Of a stretch of 64,000 nucleotides of DNA, positions 53,544 to 62,367 are shown one piece after another. The notes beneath the pieces are model-generated. The model was given only the letters and a program-made list of their open reading frames with translations, did not search any database and was not told the DNA's origin. The position numbers and the translations under genes are program-made. Each line of letters opens with the position of its first letter. Positions within the stretch are counted from its first letter, which is position 1. Source of the stretch: Bacillota bacterium (lineage in GTDB: Bacteria; Bacillota; Clostridia; Lachnospirales; Lachnospiraceae); contig JAEWSH010000124.1 of NCBI GenBank assembly GCA_023398375.1, positions 57,779 to 121,778 of the forward strand, written 5' to 3'.

Positions 53544-53557
53544 CAAATATTTGTTCG
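53544..53557. promoter_or_regulatory. SOS-box-like site near lexA
   Basis: CAAATATTTGTTCG; on the other strand CGAACAAATATTTG. One half matches the Firmicute LexA box CGAAC-N4-GTTCG perfectly, the other partly. Positioned about 70 bp upstream of lexA, for autoregulation. Confidence 0.6.
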
Positions 53558-53576
53558 GATATGTGAATCTAAAGTA

Positions 53577-53605
53577 TTGACAAGCGAATGTATGTTCGTT
53601 ATAAT
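53577..53605 (+). promoter_or_regulatory. SOS-controlled promoter of the yneA-like gene
   Basis: TTGACA (53577-53582), 17-bp spacer, TATAAT (53600-53605). The box CGAATGTATGTTCG (53585-53598) fills the spacer, so LexA bound there would block RNA polymerase directly. Confidence 0.88.
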
Positions 53606-53617
53606 TTATAAATAAAA

Positions 53618-53631
53618 AGAACAAATGTTTG
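53618..53631. promoter_or_regulatory. Second SOS-box-like site downstream of the yneA-type promoter
   Basis: AGAACAAATGTTTG, two mismatches from CGAAC-N4-GTTCG, in the 5' leader 30 bp before the ATG. Confidence 0.55.
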
Positions 53632-53660
53632 TAACTAATGTTCGAATTGGAGGTAACATT

Positions 53661-54020
53661 ATGAGTGAAAGAAGAATTCGAAATAATAAGATCAGAAGAC
53701 AAAGAGAGTTAAAAAAACGCCTTATGATTACAATATTTACTTTTTGTATGATTTCTATTTTGGCTATTACATTCGGCAGTTCTTTTTCTAAGGCAAAAGA
53801 TATCAATACAGATAAACCGGTGTATAAATATTTTACAAGTATTATGGTAAAATCCGGAGATAGTTTATATTCCATCGCAAATACAAATATGAGTGCTGAA
53901 TTTAAATCAGTTGAATATTATATCAATGAAATGAAACACATCAATTCATTAGAAGATGATCAGATACATGTTGGACAATATCTGATTGTTCCCTATTATT
54001 CCACGGAATTTCGTAAATAA
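53661..54020 (+). CDS. yneA: YneA-like SOS division inhibitor (LysM protein)
   Basis: 119 residues: a basic cytoplasmic start (RRIRNNKIRRQRELKKR), one membrane helix (about residues 23-42) and an outer LysM domain (IMVKSGDSLYSIANTNM ... VGQYLIVPYY). Size, layout and the divergent lexA neighbour with SOS boxes match YneA, which delays division during DNA damage. GGAGG precedes ATG 53661. The exact division target here is inferred from the family. Confidence 0.87.
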   Translation: MSERRIRNNKIRRQRELKKRLMITIFTFCMISILAITFGSSFSKAKDINTDKPVYKYFTSIMVKSGDSLYSIANTNMSAEFKSVEYYINEMKHINSLEDDQIHVGQYLIVPYYSTEFRK

Positions 54021-54127
54021 TTCTTCTGGTACTTTGGATTCATATTTTTAAATACATCTTTTTATTTTTAAATAAATAATGTAATATATCATTATATATT
54101 AAACTAATTGACGGGTGTGATAAAATT

Positions 54128-54877
54128 ATGTATACAATACTTTCAGTTGATGATGACAGATTAATGAGACAGTTAATCAGTAATACATTGCGGGCTCAAT
54201 ATCGTGTTATTGATTTTGAATCCCCTATTGAAGCAATCAATTATTTAAAAAATAATCGGGTCGATTTGCTGCTTTTAGATTTTGAAATGCCGGAAATGAA
54301 TGGGATTGATTGTTTCCGGGAAATTAAGAAAATTCCTTCAGCAACGGACATGCCAGTTCTATTTGTTACGAGCGTTTCAGAAGGTAATAAAGTTTTGGAT
54401 TGTATTAAAGAGGGTGCTAAAGGATATTTATTAAAACCTATCGATAATACCATACTATTATCAGAAGTAAAAAGAGTATTATTTAATAAAGAACCTGTAA
54501 GTAGTTTTGATAAGAGGGTCTTGGCCATTGATGATTCCAGACTTGGTTTAGAGACAATTAAAGAATCTATTTCCGAGGTTTGTTCTCTAGATCTGCAGAC
54601 ATCTGCGAGTAAGGCACTGAAATATTTAAAATTGAACACTGTAGATTTAATCCTTCTTGATTATGAAATGCCTGATATGAATGGTCTGCAAACTTTGAAG
54701 GAAATTAAAAAATTAGAAATGAATAAGAATACTCCGATTTTCTTTATTACAAGTATGACTAATCCTAAAAAAATCAAAGAATGTATCATTGCGGGTGCGG
54801 AAGATTATATAATCAAGCCGATAGATAAGGAAATGCTTCGGAAAAGAGTTTTTACGAAACTGAATGCTTTTGTATAA
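54128..54877 (+). CDS. Protein with two receiver (REC) domains
   Basis: 249 residues made of two REC domains in tandem, with phospho-acceptor Asp in LLLLDFEMPEMNG and LILLDYEMPDMNG, acidic pockets VDDDR and IDDSR, and Lys in KPIDNT / KPIDKE. No output domain follows, so the output must be by protein contact, for example with the CheW/MCP pair nearby or with a kinase elsewhere. No kinase gene is adjacent. Confidence 0.9.
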   Translation: MYTILSVDDDRLMRQLISNTLRAQYRVIDFESPIEAINYLKNNRVDLLLLDFEMPEMNGIDCFREIKKIPSATDMPVLFVTSVSEGNKVLDCIKEGAKGYLLKPIDNTILLSEVKRVLFNKEPVSSFDKRVLAIDDSRLGLETIKESISEVCSLDLQTSASKALKYLKLNTVDLILLDYEMPDMNGLQTLKEIKKLEMNKNTPIFFITSMTNPKKIKECIIAGAEDYIIKPIDKEMLRKRVFTKLNAFV

Positions 54878-54911
54878 AATTAGAAACATTAATAAATTGA
54901 TTTATACAATG

Positions 54912-54940
54912 TTGACTCCTCTATCTATACATAATATAAT
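54912..54940 (+). promoter_or_regulatory. Promoter of the 133-residue protein gene
   Basis: TTGACT (54912-54917), 17-bp spacer, TATAAT (54935-54940). Confidence 0.75.
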
Positions 54941-54974
54941 CAAACTACTATTTAGCTCAAGGAGGTTACATTAA

Positions 54975-55376
54975 ATGCAGAGAGAAGAAGGCTGCTTTAA
55001 AATCTGGACGGACTTGAATGGACGAAAGATTGTCTATTCTGAAGGAAAAGGAATTGCGAAAGCACATGAGGTGGAATGGCTATATACAAATATTTGTGAT
55101 CTGGCAAAAGAATGGAATGGGGAAGAATGGGCATATGTGGCCTTTATAGAAAAAATGGAACAGGTAAGTCCAAAAGGAAGTAGCAGATATATCAAACTGC
55201 ATGAAACATTATCAGCTAACAAGTGCAAATGTATTGCTTATATTGAAGGAAATTCTTATGAAGTGTCTGTTCAGGCAGCAAAGCATAAGCAGGCATCTAA
55301 TACTCCGACTACTACAAACAGGTATTTCAATACAGTAGACGAAGGATTAGAATGGTTAAGTGAAAACGGATTTTAA
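54975..55376 (+). CDS. Small soluble protein of unknown function
   Basis: 133 residues, no membrane segment. FKIWTDLNGRKIVYSEGKGIAKAHEVEWLY and a C-terminal YFNTVDEGLEWLSENGF suggest a small alpha/beta fold similar in outline to SpoIIAA/STAS-like domains, but this is weak. Own strong promoter and AGGAGG site, and a good terminator behind, so a stand-alone, well-expressed gene. Confidence 0.6.
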   Translation: MQREEGCFKIWTDLNGRKIVYSEGKGIAKAHEVEWLYTNICDLAKEWNGEEWAYVAFIEKMEQVSPKGSSRYIKLHETLSANKCKCIAYIEGNSYEVSVQAAKHKQASNTPTTTNRYFNTVDEGLEWLSENGF

Positions 55377-55380
55377 TGAA

Positions 55381-55425
55381 CAACTCTATCATCATTTCTA
55401 ATGATGATAGAGTTGTTTATTTTTT
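55381..55425 (+). terminator. Terminator after the 133-residue protein gene
   Basis: 16-bp perfect stem CAACTCTATCATCATT/AATGATGATAGAGTTG, loop TCT, followed by TTTATTTTTTA. Confidence 0.92.
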
Positions 55426-55427
55426 AC

Positions 55428-55520
55428 GCGAGTTATGAGGAAAATGTTCTGCTAGCAGAAGCATTTGACGAATACCGCGATAACGAATAGAAACACGCAT
55501 TGCGTGTTTCTATTCGTTAT
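55428..55520. repeat. Compound palindrome next to the AraC gene
   Basis: Two adjoining palindromes: AAATG-TTCTGCTAGCAGAA-GCATTT at 55441-55465 (nested in CGCG-flanked sequence), and a 20-bp perfect stem ATAACGAATAGAAACACGCA with its complement at 55480-55520, with one central base. It lies directly behind the AraC stop codon. No T-run on the minus strand, so not a plain terminator. Confidence 0.65.
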
Positions 55521-56755
55521 TAGTTTGTTTCCCAACGATATTCCTGTGGGGTCATTCCCTCATATTTTTTGAATACTTTTGTAAAATGTCCCTGATAGTT
55601 ATATCCAACAGAAAAAGCAATTTCACAAATAGATTTATTGGAATAGGATAGCAGTGCTTTACTTCTCTTGATTCTTGTCAAGTTAATATGATCAGATAAA
55701 GATATGTGTGTATCTTTTTTGATTAGGTAAGATATATATACAGGTGTAAGATCAAGTTCTTTTGCCAGATCTTCAAGTGAAATTTTTTCTGCATAATGAA
55801 TACTGATGTATCGGAGTGCCTTATTTACATGAGGGGAGAACAATGTATTTGACATGTAAATTGTTTGTGAAAAATCTTTTATTGTACTACTCATCAAATG
55901 TATCATGTCATTCGTGGTATGAAGTTTATCCAGATTCATTACAAATCCCCAAAGCTTTTTAAATAATAATTCAAAGGAAACATTAGAATTCAGAGCATAA
56001 CAATATGATATTGTGCAAATGATAGTAGAAAAATATTTTAAAGAATGATAATTATCATATTTTGTAATAAGGTGATCCAGTAAAACTAGATTTTCATTCA
56101 CGGTATCTATAATTTCTGTATAATTGCCTTGAATAATGACATCGCTTGTCCGTATTAAAAACTCAAAAATATCGCTTATTTCATAATCTTTACTATCTTG
56201 CGAAGTCATATTTATATCCTTGGGTGAATACATATTACCCTCTTGCACTTGTATGATTTGGTTTACACTTATTACATTTGTATTTACAAGCATAAGAAAT
56301 AATTTGCCGATGGAATTGATATGTGTATTAGAAAATTTTGGAAGGCAATACAATGTTCGTACAATTAATTTCTTCTTTGTAGGCATAAGTTTTGGATTGT
56401 TGTTCAAAACATTTATCTGATTATCAGAAGGAAGTTCTGAAAGCATAGGCCCGGATATTAAGGCAAGTATGTCTTTGTTACTTTCTTCCAAAAATAAAAT
56501 ATTATAAATGTAATGATTACTTGTTCGATAAGTATAAAAAGTTGTTTTTTTTCCATGGTAAAAGGATGGAATATATTGAAATTCAGTAAAAAATGAGAAT
56601 ATTTCATAAATATCAAAATAGTCTGCTAAAATTGAAAATTGTATTCCAACTACGTGTAGTGGGTCTGGATAACTTTCTTTACATATCAATAGTGTTGTCA
56701 ATCTGGTTATATCTGAATAGAATTTCATAATTTCTTTAATTATATTAATTTCCAT
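55520..56755 (-). CDS. AraC-family transcriptional regulator
   Basis: 411 residues. C-terminal AraC HTH domain with ISLEDLAKELDLTPVYISYLIKK, then SICEIAFSVGYNYQGHFTKVFKKYEGMTPQEYR (hallmark second helix). The N-terminal 300 residues do not match a domain that I recognise; they contain helical stretches and a GPMLSELPSDNQ region that may bind a ligand. ATG 56755 is preferred since GGAG lies 10 nt upstream; ATG 56764 is too close to it. Target genes unknown; CheW/MCP diverge from it. Confidence 0.88.
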   Translation of the reverse strand: MEINIIKEIMKFYSDITRLTTLLICKESYPDPLHVVGIQFSILADYFDIYEIFSFFTEFQYIPSFYHGKKTTFYTYRTSNHYIYNILFLEESNKDILALISGPMLSELPSDNQINVLNNNPKLMPTKKKLIVRTLYCLPKFSNTHINSIGKLFLMLVNTNVISVNQIIQVQEGNMYSPKDINMTSQDSKDYEISDIFEFLIRTSDVIIQGNYTEIIDTVNENLVLLDHLITKYDNYHSLKYFSTIICTISYCYALNSNVSFELLFKKLWGFVMNLDKLHTTNDMIHLMSSTIKDFSQTIYMSNTLFSPHVNKALRYISIHYAEKISLEDLAKELDLTPVYISYLIKKDTHISLSDHINLTRIKRSKALLSYSNKSICEIAFSVGYNYQGHFTKVFKKYEGMTPQEYRWETN

Positions 56756-56973
56756 ATAACGCATACTCCAGTCTTCATTCGTAAATAGTCATGAGTTTTA
56801 TTTTACTTAGTTAAATAAGTTGTGTCTAATCTTTTTAAGAAAATGAAAAAGATTGTATTAATATGATATAAAATATATTAATTTGATAAAAATGAAAAAC
56901 ATAGTTATATGGTACTATATCAATTATGTTTGAACTATATTTGATAAAAAATTATAAGAAAGGTGGTGAATAT

Positions 56974-57432
56974 ATGCAGTCTGATCAATATGTTGTTTTT
57001 TATCTGAATGAAGAAGAGTATGCGATCAACATTTCATATACACAGGAAATATTGCGAATTAAGAAAAAAATAACAAAAGTACCCAATATGCCTTCCTATG
57101 TAGAAGGAATCATTGAATTAAGAGGACATGTGATTCCGGTGGTGAATTTATGCAAACGTTTCGATTTTGACAATAAAGAAATTCGAAAAGATAATAAACT
57201 GATTATTGCAAATCTGAATCATACTACAGTTGCATTTATAGTGGATGATGTTTCTGACATCGTCAGTTTTGACGATTCCCAAATCGAAAAATTAGATGAC
57301 AGTATTTGTAAATTGGGAAAGAACAGTATAAAAGGAGTAGGTAGAATAGATATGAGATTAATCATTTTGTTGGATGTCTTAGAATTAAATTCAGAAATAT
57401 TTAATCTTGTGAACAAAGGAGAAAAGGCATGA
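56974..57432 (+). CDS. CheW-like chemotaxis coupling protein
   Basis: 152 residues with the CheW pattern YVVFYLNEEEYAINISYTQEILR, PNMPSYVEGIIELRGHVIPVVNL and VGRIDMRLIILLDV. It links receptors to CheA. AAAGGTGGTG precedes ATG 56974. The stop overlaps the MCP gene start by 4 bp, so the two are translationally coupled. No cheA is in the window. Confidence 0.92.
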   Translation: MQSDQYVVFYLNEEEYAINISYTQEILRIKKKITKVPNMPSYVEGIIELRGHVIPVVNLCKRFDFDNKEIRKDNKLIIANLNHTTVAFIVDDVSDIVSFDDSQIEKLDDSICKLGKNSIKGVGRIDMRLIILLDVLELNSEIFNLVNKGEKA

Positions 57433-58580
57433 TAGAAAAAGCAGTCATAGAAGATAGTAAAATATTAATTGAAGCAATAGCAGATTTACTTCCTGGTGAA
57501 ATATTTTTTGCAGTTATTGAAGGAGATACCATTGTTTGGACAAAAAAATCACAAGGATTTAATTATGATATTTTTCATATTGGAGATAAGTTAAGAACAG
57601 ATTCTACCACTATGCAAGCAATGCGTGAGAGAAAGACACTGACACAAAATGTGCCAAGAGCAGTTTATGGAGCCAGACTTAAAATCGTATCTATTCCTAT
57701 CGTAAACGATGATGAAACAATTCATGGTGCACTTTCTATTGTGATACCAGTTCTACATCCTGTTATATCTGCATTTCCGCATTTTGCACCAGTATTGGCT
57801 GAAATGTTTAGCGAAGGCGTGTTTTTATATGCAACCGACCTAACGAAAATCATCGAAAACCAATCTTCCAGAAAATTTGCAATCAATACATATGAACCAG
57901 GAAAGGAACTGGCGGTGGAAGACCTGGCATATAAAGTTATTAACAGCAAAAAACCGCTATTTAAAGAGTATGGAGAAGAGAGATTTGGAGTACCGGTTTC
58001 CGTTGCGAGCTTTCCGCTTTTTGATGATGCAAATCAAGATGAATTGGTCGCCACGCTTGGAATCGTACTTCCTAAGAAAACAGCTGCTGTGCTCAGACAG
58101 ATGTCAGTCAGTCTTGAAAGCGGGTTAACGGATATCTCTTCAGCCATTCAGGAACTTGCTGCTTCAGCAGTAGAGATCAATGCCAATGAAGAATCCTTGA
58201 ATACAAATATTGTAGATATTATTAGTATCTCGGATGAAATTAATGACATATCTTTATTTATTAAGGATATTGCAGAGGAAACAAAACTTCTTGGCCTCAA
58301 TGCCGCGATTGAGGCGGCGCGTGTAGGTGATGCTGGTAAAGGTTTTGGTGTCGTTGCAGATGAAATCAGAAAACTTTCTGCAGAATCAAAAAGTACAGTG
58401 CCTAAAATAAACGCATTGACTGAGAGTATACGAAGCAAGGTCGAAGAAGCTGGTAAAAAGAGCAAAAGTTCCTTAGATTCCAGTCAGGAACAGGCAGCTG
58501 CCACAGAAGAAATTACTTCCAGTATAGAAGAAATTACATCCATGTCAGCTGAACTTGGCAGAATGGCAGCTGATCTATAA
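57429..58580 (+). CDS. Soluble methyl-accepting chemotaxis protein
   Basis: 383 residues, no membrane helix. Residues 1-215 form a sensor region (DLLPGEIFFAVIEGDTIVWTKKSQGF..., with PIVNDDETIHGALSIVIPVLHP like a PAS/dCache core); residues 240-383 are the signalling helices with the conserved tip EETKLLGLNAAIEAARVGDAGKGFGVVADEIRKLS. The second helix ends early, as in short cytoplasmic receptors. Probably senses a soluble or metabolic signal with CheW. Signal unknown. Confidence 0.87.
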   Translation: MIEKAVIEDSKILIEAIADLLPGEIFFAVIEGDTIVWTKKSQGFNYDIFHIGDKLRTDSTTMQAMRERKTLTQNVPRAVYGARLKIVSIPIVNDDETIHGALSIVIPVLHPVISAFPHFAPVLAEMFSEGVFLYATDLTKIIENQSSRKFAINTYEPGKELAVEDLAYKVINSKKPLFKEYGEERFGVPVSVASFPLFDDANQDELVATLGIVLPKKTAAVLRQMSVSLESGLTDISSAIQELAASAVEINANEESLNTNIVDIISISDEINDISLFIKDIAEETKLLGLNAAIEAARVGDAGKGFGVVADEIRKLSAESKSTVPKINALTESIRSKVEEAGKKSKSSLDSSQEQAAATEEITSSIEEITSMSAELGRMAADL

Positions 58581-58610
58581 CGATAGTCAGCACGGCAGTC
58601 ACCAATACAA

Positions 58611-58645
58611 GCCAGTTTGTATCTGGCTCAATGATAGTGTATAAA
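58611..58645 (+). repeat. Dispersed hairpin repeat after the MCP gene (copy 2)
   Basis: GCCAGTTTGTATCTGGCTC then AATGATAGTGTA, related to 40867-40904 after hisD. It lies between the MCP stop and the terminator of the hydrogenase operon. Confidence 0.55.
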
Positions 58646-58676
58646 AAGGGGAGACAGCTACGTTAGCCGCCTCCCC
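58642..58676 (-). terminator. Terminator of the hydrogenase operon
   Basis: Stem GGGGAG/CTCCCC with inner GCT/AGC; on the minus strand it is followed by TTTTTATAC. The + side has no T-run. Confidence 0.75.
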
Positions 58677-58701
58677 GAATTACAATAACTTATTTGATTT
58701 A

Positions 58702-60432
58702 TTAAGATTCACATTCTTTGCAGGAATAATGCGTATGAAGTAATTTATGGGCAATATCGCTGTTTGGTTGATCCAGAAATTCGTCATATAGTTTAATAAT
58801 TGCTGGATTCTCGTGTGATTTCCGTATTGGTTTCTTACGGTCCTCTTCGTAAAGAGCATTGGCCCTTCTCTCAAGATTTTCATAGTGCCCATGTAGATAC
58901 GGTTGTCCGCCTCCATCAATACATCCGCCTGGGCAAGCCATAATTTCAATAATATGGTAATCTGCTTTTCCGGAACGTATCTTATCCAAAAGTTTTCTGG
59001 CATTACCTAACCCATTTGCAATTGCAGCTTTTACTTCCATATCTTTTATCTGAATGGTTGCTTCTCTAATTCCATCCATACCACGGATCATGGAAAATTC
59101 CACATTATCTAAGGTTTCTTTTGTAATCCATTCGTATGCAGTACGAAGTGCAGCTTCCATGACACCGCCAGTTACTCCAAATAGAACGGAAGCACCGGTA
59201 GATTCACCAAGAAAGCTGTCAAATTCTTCATCTTGAAGTGAATTAAAATGAATACCGGCTTCTTTGATCATTTTAGCAATTTCTCTTGTACTGACTACAA
59301 TATCCACATCATTCCCCATTTCATCCCTTGCAGCTTCATATTTCTTTGCCAGACATGGCATGACAGATACGACAATCATGTTCTTTGGATCAATATTCAT
59401 TTTTTTTGCATAGTAGCTTTTTGCAATTGCACCGAACATCTGCTGTGGTGACTTGCAACTGGAAGGTATATCCAATAAATCTGTAAATTCATGTTCAAAG
59501 AAATTGATCCATCCCGGACAGCAGCTGGTAAGCATAGGAAGCCGGCCGCCATTCCGAATACGATCCAGCAATTCGCTGGCTTCTTCCATAATTGTAAGAT
59601 CTGCAGCAAAATCAGTATCAAATACTTTGTCAAATCCCAAGGCACGAAGGGCGGTAACCATTTTCCCAGTAACAGCTTTTCCGCTTTCGTCTCCGAAGGC
59701 TTCCCCTAAAGCAGCTCGTACCGCTGGTGCAGTTTGGACAATAACAAATTTTTCGGGATCATTAAGTGCATCCCATACCTTAGTCGTATTATTAACTTCT
59801 GTTAAAGCACCGGTCGGACAGACGGAAACACATTGCCCGCAGAAGGTACAGTTGGTATGAATCATCGGCAGACCGAAAGCAGGAGAAATAATGGTATTAA
59901 AACCTCTGTTTACAGCTGATAGTACAGATACAGTCTGTATTTTACCACAGACTGTAACACATCTTCTGCATAGAATACATTTATCCAGATTCCTTTCGAT
60001 GGAAGAACTTGAAAAATCCTTTGGAAAAGTTGTCATCGCTCCTTTATATTTCATTTGCCGGATTCCCATATCAGCGGCAAGTGCCTGAAGCTCGCAATTC
60101 GTATTTTTTTCACATAACAGACAGTCTTGCGGATGATCTGATAAAAGAAGTTCGATAACAGTTCTTCTTGCTTTAATTGCTCTGATAGAATTTGTCTTTA
60201 CGACCATCTCTTCGTTGATAGGAGTATTACACGCAGGAGCCAGGTTCTTACGGCCTTCTATTTCAACTACACAGACGCGGCAGGAACCCGGATTATGTTC
60301 AACACCATCGTGTAAATTCATGTGACACAATGTGGGAATATAGATTTCCAATAATTTAGCTGCTTCGAGAATGGTAGTGCCTTTTTCTACCTGCAGTTTT
60401 TTTCCATTAATTGTAAGGGAGACTAAACTCAA
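58702..60432 (-). CDS. hydA: [FeFe] hydrogenase catalytic subunit, NADH-linked type
   Basis: 576 residues. N-terminal [2Fe-2S] domain (CHMNLHDGVEHNPGSCRVC), His-ligated [4Fe-4S] (HPQDCLLCEKNTNC), two [4Fe-4S] sites (CILCRRCVTVC, CTFCGQCVSVCP), then the H-cluster domain with TSCCPGWINFFE, MPCLAKKYE and MACPGGCIDGGGQP. A short tail ends HYSCKECES. With the two following subunits it forms a trimeric, probably electron-bifurcating enzyme using NADH and reduced ferredoxin. TTG 60432 is chosen, with AGAGGTG 6 nt upstream. No maturase genes in view. Confidence 0.93.
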   Translation of the reverse strand: MSLVSLTINGKKLQVEKGTTILEAAKLLEIYIPTLCHMNLHDGVEHNPGSCRVCVVEIEGRKNLAPACNTPINEEMVVKTNSIRAIKARRTVIELLLSDHPQDCLLCEKNTNCELQALAADMGIRQMKYKGAMTTFPKDFSSSSIERNLDKCILCRRCVTVCGKIQTVSVLSAVNRGFNTIISPAFGLPMIHTNCTFCGQCVSVCPTGALTEVNNTTKVWDALNDPEKFVIVQTAPAVRAALGEAFGDESGKAVTGKMVTALRALGFDKVFDTDFAADLTIMEEASELLDRIRNGGRLPMLTSCCPGWINFFEHEFTDLLDIPSSCKSPQQMFGAIAKSYYAKKMNIDPKNMIVVSVMPCLAKKYEAARDEMGNDVDIVVSTREIAKMIKEAGIHFNSLQDEEFDSFLGESTGASVLFGVTGGVMEAALRTAYEWITKETLDNVEFSMIRGMDGIREATIQIKDMEVKAAIANGLGNARKLLDKIRSGKADYHIIEIMACPGGCIDGGGQPYLHGHYENLERRANALYEEDRKKPIRKSHENPAIIKLYDEFLDQPNSDIAHKLLHTHYSCKECES

Positions 60433-60458
60433 ATGATTCACCTCTTTCTTAATAATTA

Positions 60459-62354
60459 TCAAATTTTAATGATTGCATTCACAGGACAGCTAGAGTAGCA
60501 GGCCCCGCATTTGATACATTTATCCTGTCTGATTTTGTGAAGTCCTTTTACATTACCCGTAATACAGGAAACCGGACAGTTTCTTGCGCATTTAGTACAG
60601 CCAATACACTTATCTGTAATTTCGAAATGAATTAATTTTTTGCATACACCGGAAGGACATCGGTGATCTCTTACGTGGGCAATATATTCATTCCAGAAAT
60701 ATTTCATTGTGCTCAGGACTGGATTTGGTGCTGTCTGTCCAAGTCCACATAAAGAAGTATCCTTGATGATATGAGCGAGTTCGCTCAGGGTCGTAAGATC
60801 CTGTTCCGTACCTTCACCGTTTGTTATTTTAGTCAATAATTCAAGAAGTCTTTTGTTTCCGATTCGACACGGGGTACATTTACCGCATGATTCATCAACG
60901 GTGAATTCCAGATAGAATTTTGCAATATCGACCATACAGTTATCTTCATCCATGACAATCATTCCGCCAGAACCCATCATGGAGCCTATGGAAGTCAAAG
61001 ATTCATAATCGATTGGCAGATCCAGATTTTCAGCAGGGATACACCCTCCGGAAGGCCCACCTGTCTGTACAGCCTTAAATTTTCTGTTATTTTTAATTCC
61101 ACCGCCGATATCATATATAATTTCCCTTAATGTAGTTCCCATTGGAACCTCAACTAGTCCTACATTGTTGATCTTACCCGCAAGTGCAAATACCTTTGTG
61201 CCTTTGGAACCGGCAGTTCCAATTGAACTGTACCATTCTGCACCATTCAAAATAATTGCAGGCACACTAGCAAGCGTTTCCACATTGTTGACGCATGTTG
61301 GCTTTCCGAACAAACCGCTTTCAGCAGGAAATGGGGGCTTATTGGTAGGCTCGCCACGCTTTCCTTCAATAGAATGAATTAAAGCTGTTTCTTCCCCGCA
61401 GACAAAAGCACCGGCGCCATATTTCAGTTCTATATCAAAATCAAATTCAGAACCAAGAATATGACTACCAAGAAGCCCGAGCTCTTTAGCCTGACGCAAT
61501 GCGATTTTGAGTCTGTTTACTGCCAATGGATATTCGGCACGGATATAGATATAACCTTTGGAAGCGCCAATGGCATATCCGGCGATAGCCATAGCTTCCA
61601 GAACACTGTTCGGATCACCCTCTAAAATGGAGCGGTCCATAAATGCTCCTGGATCTCCTTCATCAGCATTACAGATAATATATTTTTGATCTGCATCATA
61701 GGATTGTGCCAAAGCCCATTTTTTACCGGTCGGGAAACCACCGCCGCCTCGTCCGCGGAGACCGGAATCCATCATTATTTTGATGACTTCATCAGGAGTC
61801 ATATGAATAATGGCTTTTCCTAAAGCAAGATATCCTTTGGCTCCGATACATTCTGTGATTTCCTCTGGATTAATAAATCCGCAATTTCTAAGAGCAATTC
61901 TTTTTTGTTTTTTATAGAAAGACATTTCATCCTGTCTTTTTACTTTTTCTTTTATGGAAGGCTCCTCGTAAAGAAGTCTTTGGACAGGTCTGCCATTTAA
62001 TAAATGTTCAGATACAATTTCAGCGGCATCATTCGGGTTGACCTGAATATAAAAGGTATTATCCGGATGAATCTTAACAATCGGACCTTTTTCACAAAAT
62101 CCGAAACAACCAGTAACAGATACAGTGACATCCTCTGAAAGCCCAGCTTTTTCAATTTCCTGCTGGATATTTTCAATGATTTTGGTGCTATCGGATGATT
62201 TACAACCAGTTCCACCGCAGACAGTAATGAAACGCTTACACCTTTTATTTTCGACTGCTAATTCTTTTTCACGGAAAGGTGTTCTTATTTCTAATTTCTT
62301 TGAAAAATCATGGAACATACTTTGTAGTTCATCATAAGAATTGATTCTGTTCAA
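60459..62354 (-). CDS. hydB: NADH-binding diaphorase subunit of the hydrogenase (NuoF-like)
   Basis: 631 residues: N-terminal thioredoxin-like [2Fe-2S] domain (CGGTGCKSSDS, TGCFGFCEKGP), NuoF core with FMN/NAD site (SGLRGRGGGGFPTGKKW, NADEGDPGAFMDR), [4Fe-4S] SCGKCTPCRIG and a C-terminal two-cluster ferredoxin domain (CIGCTKCARNCP, CIKCGACYSSCP). Splits electrons from NADH. TTG 62354 with GGGGGGAA upstream. Same transcript as the catalytic subunit. Confidence 0.93.
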   Translation of the reverse strand: MNRINSYDELQSMFHDFSKKLEIRTPFREKELAVENKRCKRFITVCGGTGCKSSDSTKIIENIQQEIEKAGLSEDVTVSVTGCFGFCEKGPIVKIHPDNTFYIQVNPNDAAEIVSEHLLNGRPVQRLLYEEPSIKEKVKRQDEMSFYKKQKRIALRNCGFINPEEITECIGAKGYLALGKAIIHMTPDEVIKIMMDSGLRGRGGGGFPTGKKWALAQSYDADQKYIICNADEGDPGAFMDRSILEGDPNSVLEAMAIAGYAIGASKGYIYIRAEYPLAVNRLKIALRQAKELGLLGSHILGSEFDFDIELKYGAGAFVCGEETALIHSIEGKRGEPTNKPPFPAESGLFGKPTCVNNVETLASVPAIILNGAEWYSSIGTAGSKGTKVFALAGKINNVGLVEVPMGTTLREIIYDIGGGIKNNRKFKAVQTGGPSGGCIPAENLDLPIDYESLTSIGSMMGSGGMIVMDEDNCMVDIAKFYLEFTVDESCGKCTPCRIGNKRLLELLTKITNGEGTEQDLTTLSELAHIIKDTSLCGLGQTAPNPVLSTMKYFWNEYIAHVRDHRCPSGVCKKLIHFEITDKCIGCTKCARNCPVSCITGNVKGLHKIRQDKCIKCGACYSSCPVNAIIKI

Positions 62355-62367
62355 AAAGAGTTCCCCC

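Noticed and set aside
58680..59003. 107-codon minus-strand frame in the 3' part of the hydrogenase gene
   Set aside because: It is a shadow frame of the hydrogenase catalytic subunit, whose cluster motifs are read in the other frame.
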